64,000 nucleotides of DNA from Labrenzia sp. PHM005 (lineage in GTDB: Bacteria > Pseudomonadota > Alphaproteobacteria > Rhizobiales > Stappiaceae), in NCBI RefSeq assembly GCF_006517275.1, contig NZ_CP041191.1:4397001-4461000 (forward strand), read 5' to 3'. The notes under the pieces are model-generated. The model searched no databases, had not been told where the DNA came from, and was given only the letters and a program-made list of their open reading frames with translations. Both the position numbers and the translations under genes were made by a program. Of the stretch, positions 30,105 through 40,400 are shown piece by piece. How positions within the stretch are numbered: position 1 is the stretch's first letter; each line of letters opens with the position of its first letter.

Positions 30105-33100
30105 TCAGCCGGCAAGCTCCTTTGCCTCAAACGGTTCTTCCCCAAGCTCACAAGCAAAACGCAGCTGATCAAGCGCCGATCTCACATCTGCAGGCGCTTC
30201 ACGGATAAGATGATCTACCGGAGCCGGCTTGCCAATCAAGAACCCCTGAGCTTCATGACACCCACGGTCTGCCAGAAGGCATAACTTCTCCGTATCTTCC
30301 ACCCCCTCGGCAACAATCCGCATGTTCAATGCTTTGCCGAGCCGAACCACAGTTTCAACAATTGCCAGCGAGTTATAGTTCCGCGAGGCTTCTTGAACGA
30401 ATGACCGGTCGATCTTGATGCAATCAAACGGGAATCGGCTCAGATAGCTGAGCGACGAATAGCCAACACCAAAATCGTCGAGCGCGATTTTAACCCCTAC
30501 GGCCTTCAACTTCGTCAGGATCGACAGGGCCCTGGCATCGTCTTCAATCAGCGTGTTCTCGGTGATCTCCAGCTCAATCCGATGCGCCGGGATACCAGAT
30601 GCATCGATCGCGCTTTCGACATCCTCCAGAAAGTCCTTGTCGCGGAATTGGACCGGACTGACATTCAAACTAATGTTTGCAGACGGGATATCCCGCGCCG
30701 CCACCACGAGCGCTCTTTGCAAAACGAATTTGCCAATACCAATGATTTGGCCCGAGCCCTCAGCGACAGGGATAAACTCGCCTGGACTGATGAGCCCTCG
30801 TTCCGGGTGATGCCACCGGATCAATGCCTCATAAGACACGATTTGTCCGGTCGACAAATTTAGCCGCGGCTGAAAATAGAGTTCAAACTCGTTGTTTGAG
30901 AGAGCCGAGTTCAGGTCCTTCTCCATAGCCCTGCGTTTGCGGACCTCAGCCCCCATACCCTGGCGGAACAGACAGTAGGTTTGCCGCCCCCGGCTTTTGG
31001 CGTTGTAAAGAGCAATATCGGCATTTGAAATGACCTGTTCTTCGCTGTCAGCCGATGTAATCAACGCCACTCCGACACTTGCACTTGGTTTGACGACCAG
31101 CCCGTGACCGCAGTTTATCGGCTCCGACAAAAGCGAGACCAACCGGTGCGCCATATCCTCAGCCTGATTGGCAAAAGCAATCGACGTCTGAATGATTGCA
31201 AACTCATCCCCGCCAAGCCGGGCAACCGTATCACTTCCCCGGCAAGCGGACATAAGCCGTTCAGCGGTTACCCGGATGACCTTATCGCCCGCGGGGTGCC
31301 CATGCAGATCATTGATGTCTTTGAACTTATCCAAGTCGACCAACAACAGGGCCGCCCCCTGCCCAGCCTTCTGACAACGCGCGAGTGTGTGTTTCAGCTC
31401 CGCATTGAAAACGGCCCTATTGGGCAAATCTGTCAAGGGATCGTGCTGCGCCAAATGCAGAATTTGCGCCTCAGCTTTCTTCCGCTCCCGTAAGTCAACC
31501 AGTGCTGAGACCCGGGTCGGTGTCCCGCGGTAAGAAATGACACGTGTCCGGATTTCGACCGGCACCCGCTCGCCGGAGCGGTTGATGAAGGTAACTTCAC
31601 GCGGTTCTTTTTCCGCTTTGACCAAATGCTCTTCCAAGGTTCCGGCTAAATCGGTCTCGACAAACTCATAAAGTCCGCGCATCTCCAGATCTTCTATGGA
31701 GTGGCCGACCAGCTCCTCAAAGGTTTTGTTGCCGTCTATAATGCGGCCATCGACCGAAATTACGATGGCATCAAAGGTCGCGTTGGCCAGCGCCGACAGG
31801 CGCTCAGATTCTTCCTGTGTCCTCTTCGCATCGGCAACACGTGAATACGCCTGTTCCTGGCTTTGAACGGTTTCCATCAAGGCATTGAAGAGACGGGTGA
31901 GCCGTTCTGAATCTTCGCCCTTAGACACTTTAAGCCGCATCGACAAGTCGGCCTTGCCGGCAATCAAGCTATCAAGTGCATCTTCTACATGGCCAATGCC
32001 GAGCCGGGTGCCATGCTCGGCTTCATTCAGGCCAATATCCTCATCGTGACGGGACAGGCGGAGCGGCCGAAGCTTGTTGAGAAGCCCAAGTACGAGGAAA
32101 CTAACGCCAAAGCACCAGGCGAAATTCGTCAAAACACCTTGAAGCTGGATCAGCAACTGCGGGATCCGCGCCCCAAGCGGCAATGTTTCTACTGGCGCCA
32201 GTAGAGCTAAGGCGAGCGTCCCGGCAACGCCGGCAAATCCATGCACACTGATTGCGCCTACCGGATCATCCAGCTTGAACTTGCGCTCCAGGAACACTGC
32301 TCCCAACAGAGCAACGGCGCCACCAAGCGCTCCCACAGCCAAGGCTGCTGGCGGGGTCAGAATATGGCAGCCGGCGGTCACCGCGACCAAGCCGCCCAAG
32401 AGGCCGGAAATAGAGTTTTCCGGCAGCACCACACCGTCCCGGTATTTTCCTAGCAGATAGCCTGCCGCTGTTCCGGCTGCAGCAGCCAGAACCGTATTTG
32501 CGAAAATCCCTGGTACGTCCGGACTTGCTGATAGGGTCGATCCACCGTTGAAGCCAAGCCAGCCGACAAATAATGCAAGCGCTCCTGCGGTCGCCAAAAC
32601 CGAGCTGTGGCCTTGGATCCGACAAGGGCGCCCATCGTTGTCAAAGCGCCCGACCCGCGGCCCTAGGAAGATACAGGCCGCCAGCGCTATCCAGGCTCCT
32701 GTTGCATGCACCACGGTGGACCCGGCAAAATCGACAAATCCCTTGTCGGCAAGAAAGGCCTCGGCATCCGGAAACAGAACACCGCCCCAGGCCCAGCGGG
32801 CAAAAACCGGATAAATCAGTCCTGCGGTCAGTACGGTGCACCAGATGTAAGCTTGAAGCCGCATGCGTTCCGCGACCGCCCCTGAAATGATGGTCGCTGC
32901 AGTCCCGCAAAACATCACTTGAAAGGCAAAAACGGTCAAAATCCAAGGCGTAACGTCACCAAGGGCAATCAGCCGCGGATCAACTCCGGCGAACCAGCCG
33001 CCGCCAGCGCCGAATGCTAGGCTGAAGCCGAACACGGCGAAGATGATCACACAGATAGCAAGGTCAAGCAGGTTTTTCTGTGCCACATTGATGGAATTCT

Positions 33101-33293
33101 TGGACCGGACCAGGCCCGCCTCCAACAGCATGAAACCGACCTGCATCAGCAGTACGAGCCCAGCGGCCACCAGCAGCCAGACCATATCCAATGTTCTTTG
33201 CAAGCCTTCGGCCGCTGCAGCCGCAGGTGATGCCAGAAATGGCAAACAAAAAACTCCAGGCAGCAACCCGAATCCAAATAGAGCCCGCATCAT
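30105..33293 (-). CDS. Ammonium channel fused to HAMP-like, PAS, GGDEF and EAL domains (copy 1)
   Basis: A 1062-aa protein. A signal segment is followed by a full Amt channel (~30-410): Phe128 and Phe248 of the gate, Trp169, Asp188, pore His196 and His351, and Ser252 of the ammonium site (FNGGS) are all kept. The usual Amt C-tail (GLNEAEHG) leads into a HAMP-like coil (~430-485), a PAS domain (~500-610), GGDEF (~630-780; RGSD inhibitory site and GGDEF at 694-698) and EAL (~795-1050; EAL, DDFGVGYSS, EGVED). Both output domains look active. A likely role is ammonium-controlled c-di-GMP turnover at the membrane. A TTG start at 33344 would add 17 residues ahead of the signal peptide. No glnK gene adjoins it. 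Confidence 0.9.
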   Translation of the reverse strand: MMRALFGFGLLPGVFCLPFLASPAAAAAEGLQRTLDMVWLLVAAGLVLLMQVGFMLLEAGLVRSKNSINVAQKNLLDLAICVIIFAVFGFSLAFGAGGGWFAGVDPRLIALGDVTPWILTVFAFQVMFCGTAATIISGAVAERMRLQAYIWCTVLTAGLIYPVFARWAWGGVLFPDAEAFLADKGFVDFAGSTVVHATGAWIALAACIFLGPRVGRFDNDGRPCRIQGHSSVLATAGALALFVGWLGFNGGSTLSASPDVPGIFANTVLAAAAGTAAGYLLGKYRDGVVLPENSISGLLGGLVAVTAGCHILTPPAALAVGALGGAVALLGAVFLERKFKLDDPVGAISVHGFAGVAGTLALALLAPVETLPLGARIPQLLIQLQGVLTNFAWCFGVSFLVLGLLNKLRPLRLSRHDEDIGLNEAEHGTRLGIGHVEDALDSLIAGKADLSMRLKVSKGEDSERLTRLFNALMETVQSQEQAYSRVADAKRTQEESERLSALANATFDAIVISVDGRIIDGNKTFEELVGHSIEDLEMRGLYEFVETDLAGTLEEHLVKAEKEPREVTFINRSGERVPVEIRTRVISYRGTPTRVSALVDLRERKKAEAQILHLAQHDPLTDLPNRAVFNAELKHTLARCQKAGQGAALLLVDLDKFKDINDLHGHPAGDKVIRVTAERLMSACRGSDTVARLGGDEFAIIQTSIAFANQAEDMAHRLVSLLSEPINCGHGLVVKPSASVGVALITSADSEEQVISNADIALYNAKSRGRQTYCLFRQGMGAEVRKRRAMEKDLNSALSNNEFELYFQPRLNLSTGQIVSYEALIRWHHPERGLISPGEFIPVAEGSGQIIGIGKFVLQRALVVAARDIPSANISLNVSPVQFRDKDFLEDVESAIDASGIPAHRIELEITENTLIEDDARALSILTKLKAVGVKIALDDFGVGYSSLSYLSRFPFDCIKIDRSFVQEASRNYNSLAIVETVVRLGKALNMRIVAEGVEDTEKLCLLADRGCHEAQGFLIGKPAPVDHLIREAPADVRSALDQLRFACELGEEPFEAKELAG

Positions 33294-33619
33294 GTGTAAT
33301 CGATTTACCTGCTTGTCCGACCAAGCGGCATGATTTAAGCGCAATTCTTAATTATGCATTGCCAAAAATATCAATGCTTACAACTTCAGCAACTTGCGCA
33401 ATTTTGCAGCACTTTAAATTGATCCATCAATTCACAGCTACGAACTCTTCAAATTCACAAAGACAGCCCAATGATTGCCTGAAATTGCTTCATTTTCTGC
33501 TGCCCCATCAAACCTCACAGCAAGCAGAGAGCCTGCTCCAACTATTGCGATTTATAGTTGATATTTATTGAACGATTGATCAATCTAAATCAGCTCATAA
33601 GGGGATATTGGAAGAAACG
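33294..33619. other. AT-rich divergent intergenic region
   Basis: Upstream of Amt fusion 1 (minus) and the Mpo1-like gene (plus). AT-rich, with runs such as TTGATCAATC near 33573. I searched for a sigma-54 promoter on the Amt side (nitrogen control) and found no good match. No gene seen. Confidence 0.5.
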
Positions 33620-34102
33620 ATGGCAACTCGATCTGCAACAAGCCGCAGGATTGACGGCTTACTGACCGAATATGGCGAAAGCCACCAAAACGCGACCAAC
33701 AAATTCATTCACTGGATTTGTGTACCGGTGATTGTCTGGACGGTCACAGCGCTGCTTTGGAGCTTGCCTGTCCCAGCAATCTTTGAAACCGTCCCTTATC
33801 TTAATTGGGCTACCGTCGTGATTGCTCTGGCGACGGTTTATTACCTAACCCTCTCGATCCCGCTGGCTTTCGGCATGGCTTTTATCGGGATTGTTTGCAG
33901 CATAATCAATGCGGCCTATGACCTCCCCTTGCCGTTGTGGCAAACGGCACTCGCTGTTTTTGTTGTTGCCTGGATCGGCCAATTCATCGGCCACAAAATC
34001 GAAGGCAAAAAACCGTCCTTTTTCAAAGACATCCAGTTCCTGTTGATTGGACCCGCATGGCTTTTGCACTTTCTGTACCGAAAGGCCGGGATTAAGTACT
34101 GA
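33620..34102 (+). CDS. DUF962 / Mpo1-like membrane protein
   Basis: 160 aa with four hydrophobic segments. The family motifs are clear: YGESHQNATNKFIHWICVP near residue 20 and GQFIGHKIEGKKPSFFKD near 125, which in yeast Mpo1 hold the iron-binding His residues of a 2-hydroxy fatty acid dioxygenase. A similar fatty-acid alpha-oxidation role is inferred. The ATG at 33620 has GGAAGAA just upstream; the longer frame starts at a TTG without one. Confidence 0.85.
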   Translation: MATRSATSRRIDGLLTEYGESHQNATNKFIHWICVPVIVWTVTALLWSLPVPAIFETVPYLNWATVVIALATVYYLTLSIPLAFGMAFIGIVCSIINAAYDLPLPLWQTALAVFVVAWIGQFIGHKIEGKKPSFFKDIQFLLIGPAWLLHFLYRKAGIKY

Positions 34103-34177
34103 ACGGTATTGGTGTCTTACACCAGTAACGGCGGCACGCCCGCATGAATGCCCCTTAGGCCACACAACTCAATGTGC

Positions 34178-34714
34178 CTAGACAGACAGGCCGATGGCCT
34201 GATTGATGTGCCAACCAGTATTTGCTGCATGATAAATTGGGAACGGCGTCCGGGCAGAAACAATAATATCGCGCTTCAACCAGTCCTGATCTTCCAGGAT
34301 TGAAAGTGCCTGCGATAAAGCACGGTCTGTCACCGGTGCCAGCCCGGACCTGATATTCGAAAAGCGCTGCGGTGTTCCTGTCACAGCCAGTATCGGGACA
34401 ACCCAACTCCGGCGAAGGAGATGAACGGCTGCGTCATCTGGGACGGCCTCCAGAATTCTATGCGCCATGGCAGCAGCCTCAATCCCCTTCTTCGTTAAAC
34501 GGAATTCTGGCCGCAAAGGATGACCGTGACCTGGATTTTTCTCAAGAAGGCCCAATTGACCCAGATGTGCCAGACTTGAAGCAAAGGATGTCCGGCTGGC
34601 CCCTGTTGCGGCGATCAATGCAGCTTGCCGCCCTGGCACACCTGAATGCAACAGAGATAGGATTTTTAAAGACCACGCCTTTGACGTGAGCTTGACAAGA
34701 AGCTCAATTTCCAT
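34178..34714 (-). CDS. Tandem winged-helix regulator (HxlR/MarR-like)
   Basis: 178 aa with two winged-helix-like units: residues 10-75 (WSLKILSLLHSGVPGRQAAL, TGASRTSFASSLAHLGQLGL) and 95-170 (RRSWVVPILAVTGTPQRFSN, LSQALSILEDQDWLK), the second resembling HxlR. Divergent from a VOC-family gene across a 41-bp gap holding a palindrome. It probably represses itself and that gene. Confidence 0.78.
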   Translation of the reverse strand: MEIELLVKLTSKAWSLKILSLLHSGVPGRQAALIAATGASRTSFASSLAHLGQLGLLEKNPGHGHPLRPEFRLTKKGIEAAAMAHRILEAVPDDAAVHLLRRSWVVPILAVTGTPQRFSNIRSGLAPVTDRALSQALSILEDQDWLKRDIIVSARTPFPIYHAANTGWHINQAIGLSV

Positions 34715-34718
34715 GATT

Positions 34719-34731
34719 TATAGTTACTATA
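34719..34731. promoter_or_regulatory. Palindromic operator between regulator and VOC gene
   Basis: TATAG-TTA-CTATA, a perfect 5-bp inverted repeat, begins 5 bp upstream of the regulator ATG and ends 24 bp before the VOC gene start. A protein bound here would block both divergent transcripts. Confidence 0.55.
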
Positions 34732-34755
34732 TTTTCGATACATAAGGAAGCAGAT

Positions 34756-35127
34756 ATGTCGATTGTTTCATTGGACAACACCATCACCCTGGCTCTTTCC
34801 GTGCGGGACCGGCATGCCAGCGCCGAATGGTATGAAAAGACACTCGGCTTCAAGCTCCGTATGCATATTGACGAAGCTGGCTGGAGCGAACTGCAAACAA
34901 ACACAGATGGCGTCACCCTGGGATTGGGTGAACAAACGGAACCGCAACCCGGCAACAGTGTTCCGGTGTTTGGTGTCGCCGACATTGCGAGCGCACGGTC
35001 AGCCTTGGAAGAAGCCGATGTGAAGTTTGACGGGGAAACCGAGACCATTGATGGCATGGTCAGCATCGCGACTTTTTACGATCCGGACGGCAATGCCTTG
35101 ATGCTGGCTCAAGACCTGTCCTCGTGA
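34756..35127 (+). CDS. VOC-superfamily (glyoxalase/bleomycin-resistance-like) protein
   Basis: 123 aa with paired beta-alpha-beta-beta-beta modules: LALSVRDRHASAEWYEKTLGF opens the first, FGVADIASARSALEEA the second, and FYDPDGNALMLAQ closes it with a Glu-position ambiguity. Members are metal-dependent lyases, dioxygenases or drug-binding proteins; the classic His/Glu metal set is incomplete, so binding rather than catalysis is possible. AAGGAAGC precedes the ATG. Paired with the divergent winged-helix regulator. Confidence 0.82.
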   Translation: MSIVSLDNTITLALSVRDRHASAEWYEKTLGFKLRMHIDEAGWSELQTNTDGVTLGLGEQTEPQPGNSVPVFGVADIASARSALEEADVKFDGETETIDGMVSIATFYDPDGNALMLAQDLSS

Positions 35128-35162
35128 CTTTTCGAGCACGCCGCAATTAATTGGGTCGTGCT

Positions 35163-36233
35163 CTAGCAGGCCCGTTCTACCGGCTTATCGGCTTGCTGGT
35201 GTCTATCCGGGACTTCAGCTGCCCGGATAGCCGGGCGCCCCATAAGGCGCTCACCCAGCCACTGGAAGTCTTCATCGCTGACGCGGCGCTGCGATAGGTC
35301 ACGTTCCGGCGCCATTGGCACAATGCCAGCATCTGTCTGTTCGCCGATGGCAAAACGGAACGCGTAGCCTGGGGTCAGCCCCATACGCAGGTCAGACATG
35401 ACCACCTTTCCGTCCAGCAACTCTGCCCGGTTAAATCCCCGGCTGAACCACTCCAGCTTTTGGTAAGCTGCCGAGCTTTCAAGGCAGGCGACCAATTCCG
35501 GGCGACGCGGATGTGCATAGATCTCTGGTGATTGCGCCCCATCGAACAAAGAGAAATACAGGTTCTGATACCGGTCTTTGTCTAGGCCGATCACTTTCCA
35601 AAGCGCAATGTTGAAGGGCGCCGCAATGGCATAAATCTTGTCCGGAACAGGTCCTGATTTTGCAAAAATCTGCTGCGCGCGATGTTCGACATAACTTTGA
35701 ATGCCAAGAGAGGCCACCATATAGGTCGTGGTAATGGTCAAAACACCCCTTATCCAGCCGCCGAAACGCTGCGACCAGTCCTTTTTGAAAAACGCCCAGA
35801 CCACAATAGCCAGCAGCGGCAGGGTGTAAAAAGGGTCGATGATGAAAACCGACCCTGCCCCAACGGGGTCGGGATAAAAAGGCCAGAATATCCGGGTGCC
35901 ATAAACGGTCATGGCATCGATGATCGCGTGCGTTGCAAAACACAGATAAACGGTTAGATAGGTCAGCCAGCGGTGGTCCTTCAATCCTTTGACCAGACGG
36001 ACCAACAACTCTCCGAACAAAGGCGCGGCGAGCGCATGCACAAAGATCGAATGGGTCCACCCGCGATGATAGACAAAACTGTCGACCGGGTCGTCAAAGG
36101 GAAGAAAGACGTCCAGATCCGGAACTGTCCCCAACAAGCCTCCCAAAAGCGCAGCCTTACGCAGTCCGATTGTTTTGCCAAGGCAAACCGTTGACACCGC
36201 CGCGCCGAGAACAAATTGAGTAAGTGAATCCAT
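35163..36233 (-). CDS. Membrane metal-dependent hydrolase family protein (DUF457/YdjM-like)
   Basis: 356 aa. The N-terminal ~200 residues hold about five membrane segments plus the family motifs MDSLTQFVLGAAVS, GTVPDLDVFL, YHRGWTHSIFVH and ATHAIIDAMTVYGT (putative metal-binding His and Asp). The C-terminal ~150 residues are soluble. The family includes the LexA-regulated YdjM of E. coli; its function is uncertain. A GAGCACG/CGTGCTC inverted repeat (35134-35163) overlaps its stop and may end transcription of the convergent VOC gene. Confidence 0.85.
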   Translation of the reverse strand: MDSLTQFVLGAAVSTVCLGKTIGLRKAALLGGLLGTVPDLDVFLPFDDPVDSFVYHRGWTHSIFVHALAAPLFGELLVRLVKGLKDHRWLTYLTVYLCFATHAIIDAMTVYGTRIFWPFYPDPVGAGSVFIIDPFYTLPLLAIVVWAFFKKDWSQRFGGWIRGVLTITTTYMVASLGIQSYVEHRAQQIFAKSGPVPDKIYAIAAPFNIALWKVIGLDKDRYQNLYFSLFDGAQSPEIYAHPRRPELVACLESSAAYQKLEWFSRGFNRAELLDGKVVMSDLRMGLTPGYAFRFAIGEQTDAGIVPMAPERDLSQRRVSDEDFQWLGERLMGRPAIRAAEVPDRHQQADKPVERAC

Positions 36234-36510
36234 GGATAGGTCCGGTAAGGTTTTTCGCCGACTTACAATCGACTTTTAAGTGGGTCAACGCTCTTAGGAT
36301 GCAAGCCTGACGAGCCGAGAATCTGTCAATGGTGAAGTTCAACTCTTAGTATGACTACAACCTGTTGATTTCCAGCCATTCCCAGCTGATTCCAGAGGCC
36401 CGCCCTTCATCACGATTGAAGCCTCTGTCAAAAAAAACAGGGTGCCCAATGAACCAAAACTCATCTGTGAGGCACTTATATCCTGGAACCGACGAAAAAC
36501 GGGAACTTGG

Positions 36511-37110
36511 ATGACTGACAACCGGCTGCAGAAAGTCAGGGCATTGGAAGCTCTGCTGGTGCTCGACGCCAAGGCAGGGAACAAAAAGGCTCTTGAACAA
36601 CTCGTGGCTCTGCGCGGCGACCGTCTTTATGCGCATGCTGCACGGTTGGCCGGAGATCGGGAGGCTGCTCGCGACATAGTCCAGGAGGCCTGGGTGCAGA
36701 TCCTGCGCAGCTTGCCAGGGCTCACAGATGAAACGTCGTTTCTGCCCTGGGCGCTCTGCATTGTCTCGCGCCGGGTTGCGGCCTTTATCCAGACTCGGCA
36801 GAAGGACCGTAGGCTGGCCGAAGACTTTGCTCCAGAAGCACCACAGGTGTTCACACTGGATACGGACCAGATACTCGATGCGCCGAAAGTCCGCGAGATT
36901 TTGCACCAGCTCCCACCAGTTCACCACGCCACAATCGCTCTTTTTTATCTGGAAGATATGAGCGTCGCTGAGGTCGCAAAGGCCCTAGACGTGCCCATCG
37001 GAACAGTCAAGACCCGGCTGATGACGGCGCGGGCAATTCTAAGAAATTACCTTGAAGGAGACCAAAATGGACAAGCTCGACAAGCTGATCGAAGATGCCA
37101 TGAAGGGTGA
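36511..37110 (+). CDS. ECF-type RNA polymerase sigma factor
   Basis: 199 aa. Region 2 (LVALRGDRLYAHAARLAGDREAARDIVQEAWVQILRSLP, read in parts) with the DIVQEAW core, and region 4 (LPPVHHATIALFYLEDMSVAEVAKALDVPIGTVKTRL) are both present. The ATG at 36511 is preferred; a longer frame from 36442 adds residues outside region 2. Its last 44 bp overlap the start of a small membrane protein gene that may be its anti-sigma. About 277 bp upstream carry no gene; I saw no clear GGAAC-type autoregulatory promoter. Confidence 0.9.
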   Translation: MTDNRLQKVRALEALLVLDAKAGNKKALEQLVALRGDRLYAHAARLAGDREAARDIVQEAWVQILRSLPGLTDETSFLPWALCIVSRRVAAFIQTRQKDRRLAEDFAPEAPQVFTLDTDQILDAPKVREILHQLPPVHHATIALFYLEDMSVAEVAKALDVPIGTVKTRLMTARAILRNYLEGDQNGQARQADRRCHEG

Positions 37111-37426
37111 AGACCGTGTTCTTTTTGAAGATACCAAAGAACTTGGATATTTCGCCCTTGGACTGAAGCAGTTCCGCGGCAAGCTCGGCTGGGTCACTTG
37201 GGTGATCATGGTCACTCAGAGCCTGATGTTTTTGGCTGGGATCTGGTGCCTCTATGAGCTTTACATCGCATCTGACGCACTGCTGGCCGTCAAGTGGGGT
37301 GTGACAGCAGCGACTTTAATCCTGATCGCCACCAACCTGAAACTCAGCATTTGGCCGCAAATGCAGGCGGACAGGATCTTGCGCGAACTGAAAAGGGTTG
37401 AACTGATGCTGCTCAACCGAAACTGA
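37067..37426 (+). CDS. Small two-helix membrane protein, DUF6768-like (putative anti-sigma)
   Basis: 119 aa: an acidic cytoplasmic N-terminus (MDKLDKLIEDAMKGEDRVLFE), two adjacent membrane helices (~48-70 and ~80-100) and a short basic C-terminus. No zinc-binding anti-sigma motif is visible. The ATG at 37067 has AAGGAG 6 nt upstream, inside the sigma gene; the 44-bp overlap implies coupled translation and fixed stoichiometry. The DUF6768 label is from recall of family layout; the anti-sigma role is inference. Confidence 0.75.
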   Translation: MDKLDKLIEDAMKGEDRVLFEDTKELGYFALGLKQFRGKLGWVTWVIMVTQSLMFLAGIWCLYELYIASDALLAVKWGVTAATLILIATNLKLSIWPQMQADRILRELKRVELMLLNRN

Positions 37427-37439
37427 GCGGAACAATTGC

Positions 37440-37465
37440 AAAAACGGGCCGCATGGCCCGTTTTT
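37440..37465 (+). terminator. Rho-independent terminator of the sigma operon
   Basis: AAAAACGGGCC and GGCCCGTTTTT pair perfectly around a GCAT loop, 14 bp past the last stop. It also lies just past the end of the convergent Amt fusion 2 gene. Confidence 0.92.
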
Positions 37466-37497
37466 CTCAGGATCCAAGCAGCCGAGGAACTTGGGTT

Positions 37498-40400
37498 CTA
37501 TTTCGACGTTGTAAAACCAACGACTTTGGGATCTTCCGGCGAGTGTTTAGCTCCATGCTTATGAGCTAGTGCCAAGGACGGATCAACGGTCCGGACAATG
37601 CTGTCGAGAGGGGCCGGCATACCGATGTAATAGCCCTGCACTTCGTCACAACCGCAATTCGCCAACAGCAGCAGTTTGTCTAGATCTTCCACGCCTTCTG
37701 CCACAATCCGCATGTTCAGCAAGTTGCCCAAACGAACGACTGTTTCAATGATTGCCATTGAATTGGCGTTCTCTTCGGTGTCCTCAACGAACGACCGGTC
37801 GATCTTGATGTAGTCAAACGGAAACCGGCTCAAACATGACAACGAGGAATAACCAACACCAAAGTCATCCAGGGCCACTTTGGCACCAAGGTCCTTTATC
37901 GCTGTGAGGATTGCCAGTGCGCGGCTGTCATCCTCAATCAGCGTGGTTTCTGTAATTTCCAACTCCAGCCGATTTGCGGATACGCCGGATGCTGTAATTG
38001 CCGCTTCAACGTCACTGACAAAGTCCACATCGCGGAACTGAACAGGCGATACATTGACACTGATCTTGGCATCTGGAACCGCTTTGGCAGCCTCCAGGGC
38101 TTCCCGCAAAACCCATTTGCCGATTTGATCAATTTTTCCGCTGCTTTCTGCAATTGGAATAAACTCTGCTGGACTTACAACGCCGCGTTCCGGGTGGTTC
38201 CAACGGATCAAAGCCTCATATCCGGATATCTTCTGATTTCCGATGTCATAGCGCGGTTGGAAGAAAAGCCGGAATTCATCGTTGACGATGCCTTCCGCAA
38301 GATCCTGTTCAAGAATACGGCGCTGACGGACTTCGTCGCCCATACCGTCTTGGAAGAGGCAGAACGTGTTGCGGCCTTTGCTCTTGGCCTTATAGAGCGC
38401 CACATCCGCATCGTTGATTGTCTTGTCAGCCGAGTTTTGAGCCATGATCATGGTCACACCGATACTGACACTCGGCTGGACCACCAGCCCATCGTCGCAT
38501 TCGATTGGATCGGACAACCGGTTCACCAGCCGGAGCGCCATATCTTCGCTCACTTCTGCAGTTTCGATTCCCTTCAATATTACCGCAAATTCGTCACCTC
38601 CAAGCCGGGCGACCGTATCCCCTCCGCGGGTAATTGACTTCAGCCGTTCCGCCGTTTGTTTGATCACGGTGTCGCCGACCGGGTGACCGTGGGTGTCGTT
38701 GATCTCCTTGAACCGGTCGAGGTCAAGCAACAACAAGGCGCCCTTGATATCGGTAATTGTTTCCAGCCCGATCAACTTTTCTAGGTTCCGATTGAACACC
38801 GTCCGGTTAGACAAATCAGTCAGCGGATCGTGTTGCGCCAGATGCAAAATCTGCGCTTCAGCAACTTTTCGGTCGCTCAAGTCGACCAATGCAGACACGC
38901 GGGTCGGTTTGCCGCGATAGGAAATCTCCCGCGTGCGGATTTCGACCGGAACTTCAAGCCCATCACGGTTCAGGATGATAAACTCGCGCGCTTGCTCGCC
39001 AGCTTCGGCCAGGTGTTTTTCAAGTTCCTCAACACCTTCATGATGGAAAAACTCCTGAAAGCTGCGCATTTCAAGATCTTTGATCGAGTAGCCAAGCAAA
39101 CCGGCCAGGGCCGCGTTGCCATCAAGGATCTGGCCGTCAACCGTAATCACGATCGCATCGAAAGTCGCATTTGCCAAAGCGGATAACCGTTCAGCCTCCT
39201 CGCGGGTGCGTTTGACATCCTTTGCCCGGGTGATCGCCTGCTCTTCGTTCTGGATCGAATCCATCAGCAAATTAAACAGGCGGGTCATGCGCTCTGCTTC
39301 ATCGCCTCTGGAAACCTCCAGGCGAAGGGACAGATCTGCTTTGCCACCGATCAACCGGTCAAGCGCATCTTCGACATGGCCAATGCCAAGACGTGTGCCG
39401 TGTTCCGCTTCATTGAGACCTCGATCTTCGCTTTCGTAATCAACACGCAGGGCAAAGAACCGGTTGACAGTTCCAAGTACCAGGCATGCTGTGCCGAAAC
39501 ACCAAATGAAGTTGACCCAAACACCCTGCAGCTGAACCCAAAATTGCGGCAAATAGCTTCCCAAAGGCAGGTTTTCCGCTGGCACCAGGAAAATGAAACC
39601 CAATGTGCCGCAGCCACCCGCAAAACCATGAATGCTAATTGCAGAAACAGGGTCATCAATCTTGAAAACCCGTTCAAGTATCAAGGCTCCGGTTACAGCA
39701 ACAGCCCCGCCCGCAAACCCAATTACAAATGCTCCGGCTGGCGTTAGAATATGGCAGCCGGCTGTAACCGCGACCAACCCGCCCAAGAGCCCGCAAATCG
39801 AGTTTTCCGGCAGCAATAGACGGTCTCTTACAAAACCGAAGCAAAATCCCGCGATAACGCCGGCCGAAGATGCCAGTACCGTGTTGATAATGATCCCAGC
39901 GACATCCCAGGACACTCCCAAAAGAGCACCGCCATTGAAACCAATCCAACCCACTGCCAGAACCATCGCTCCTGCAGTGGCGATAACAGCACTGTAGCCA
40001 TTGATCCGAACCGGCCTGCCCTTCTCATCAAAGCGGCCAAGTCTGGGGCCGATAATGATACAGGCGGCCAGCGCAACCCAGGCCCCGGTGCCGTGAACCA
40101 CTGTAGCACCGGCAAAATCGACAAAACCTTTGTCCGCCAGCAAGGCCTGGCCACTCTCAAACAGCACCCGCCCCCACACCCAGTGGGCAAAAATTGGATA
40201 GAGGATACCAGCGGTTAGAACAGTACAAATGATATACGCAAAGAGGCGCATACGCTCGGCAACCGCGCCCGAAACAATCGTTGCCGCAGTCCCGCAGAAC
40301 ATCACCTGGAAGGTAAAAACCGTGAAAGTCCAAGGATCCAGGTCACTGAGCATGAACAGCCTGGAATCAATTCCGGCAAACCAGTTCCCGCCACTTCCCA

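Noticed and set aside
33294..33619. Sigma-54 (GG-N10-GC) promoter for Amt fusion 1
   Set aside because: No site with acceptable conservation on the minus strand; nitrogen control remains possible but is not seen.
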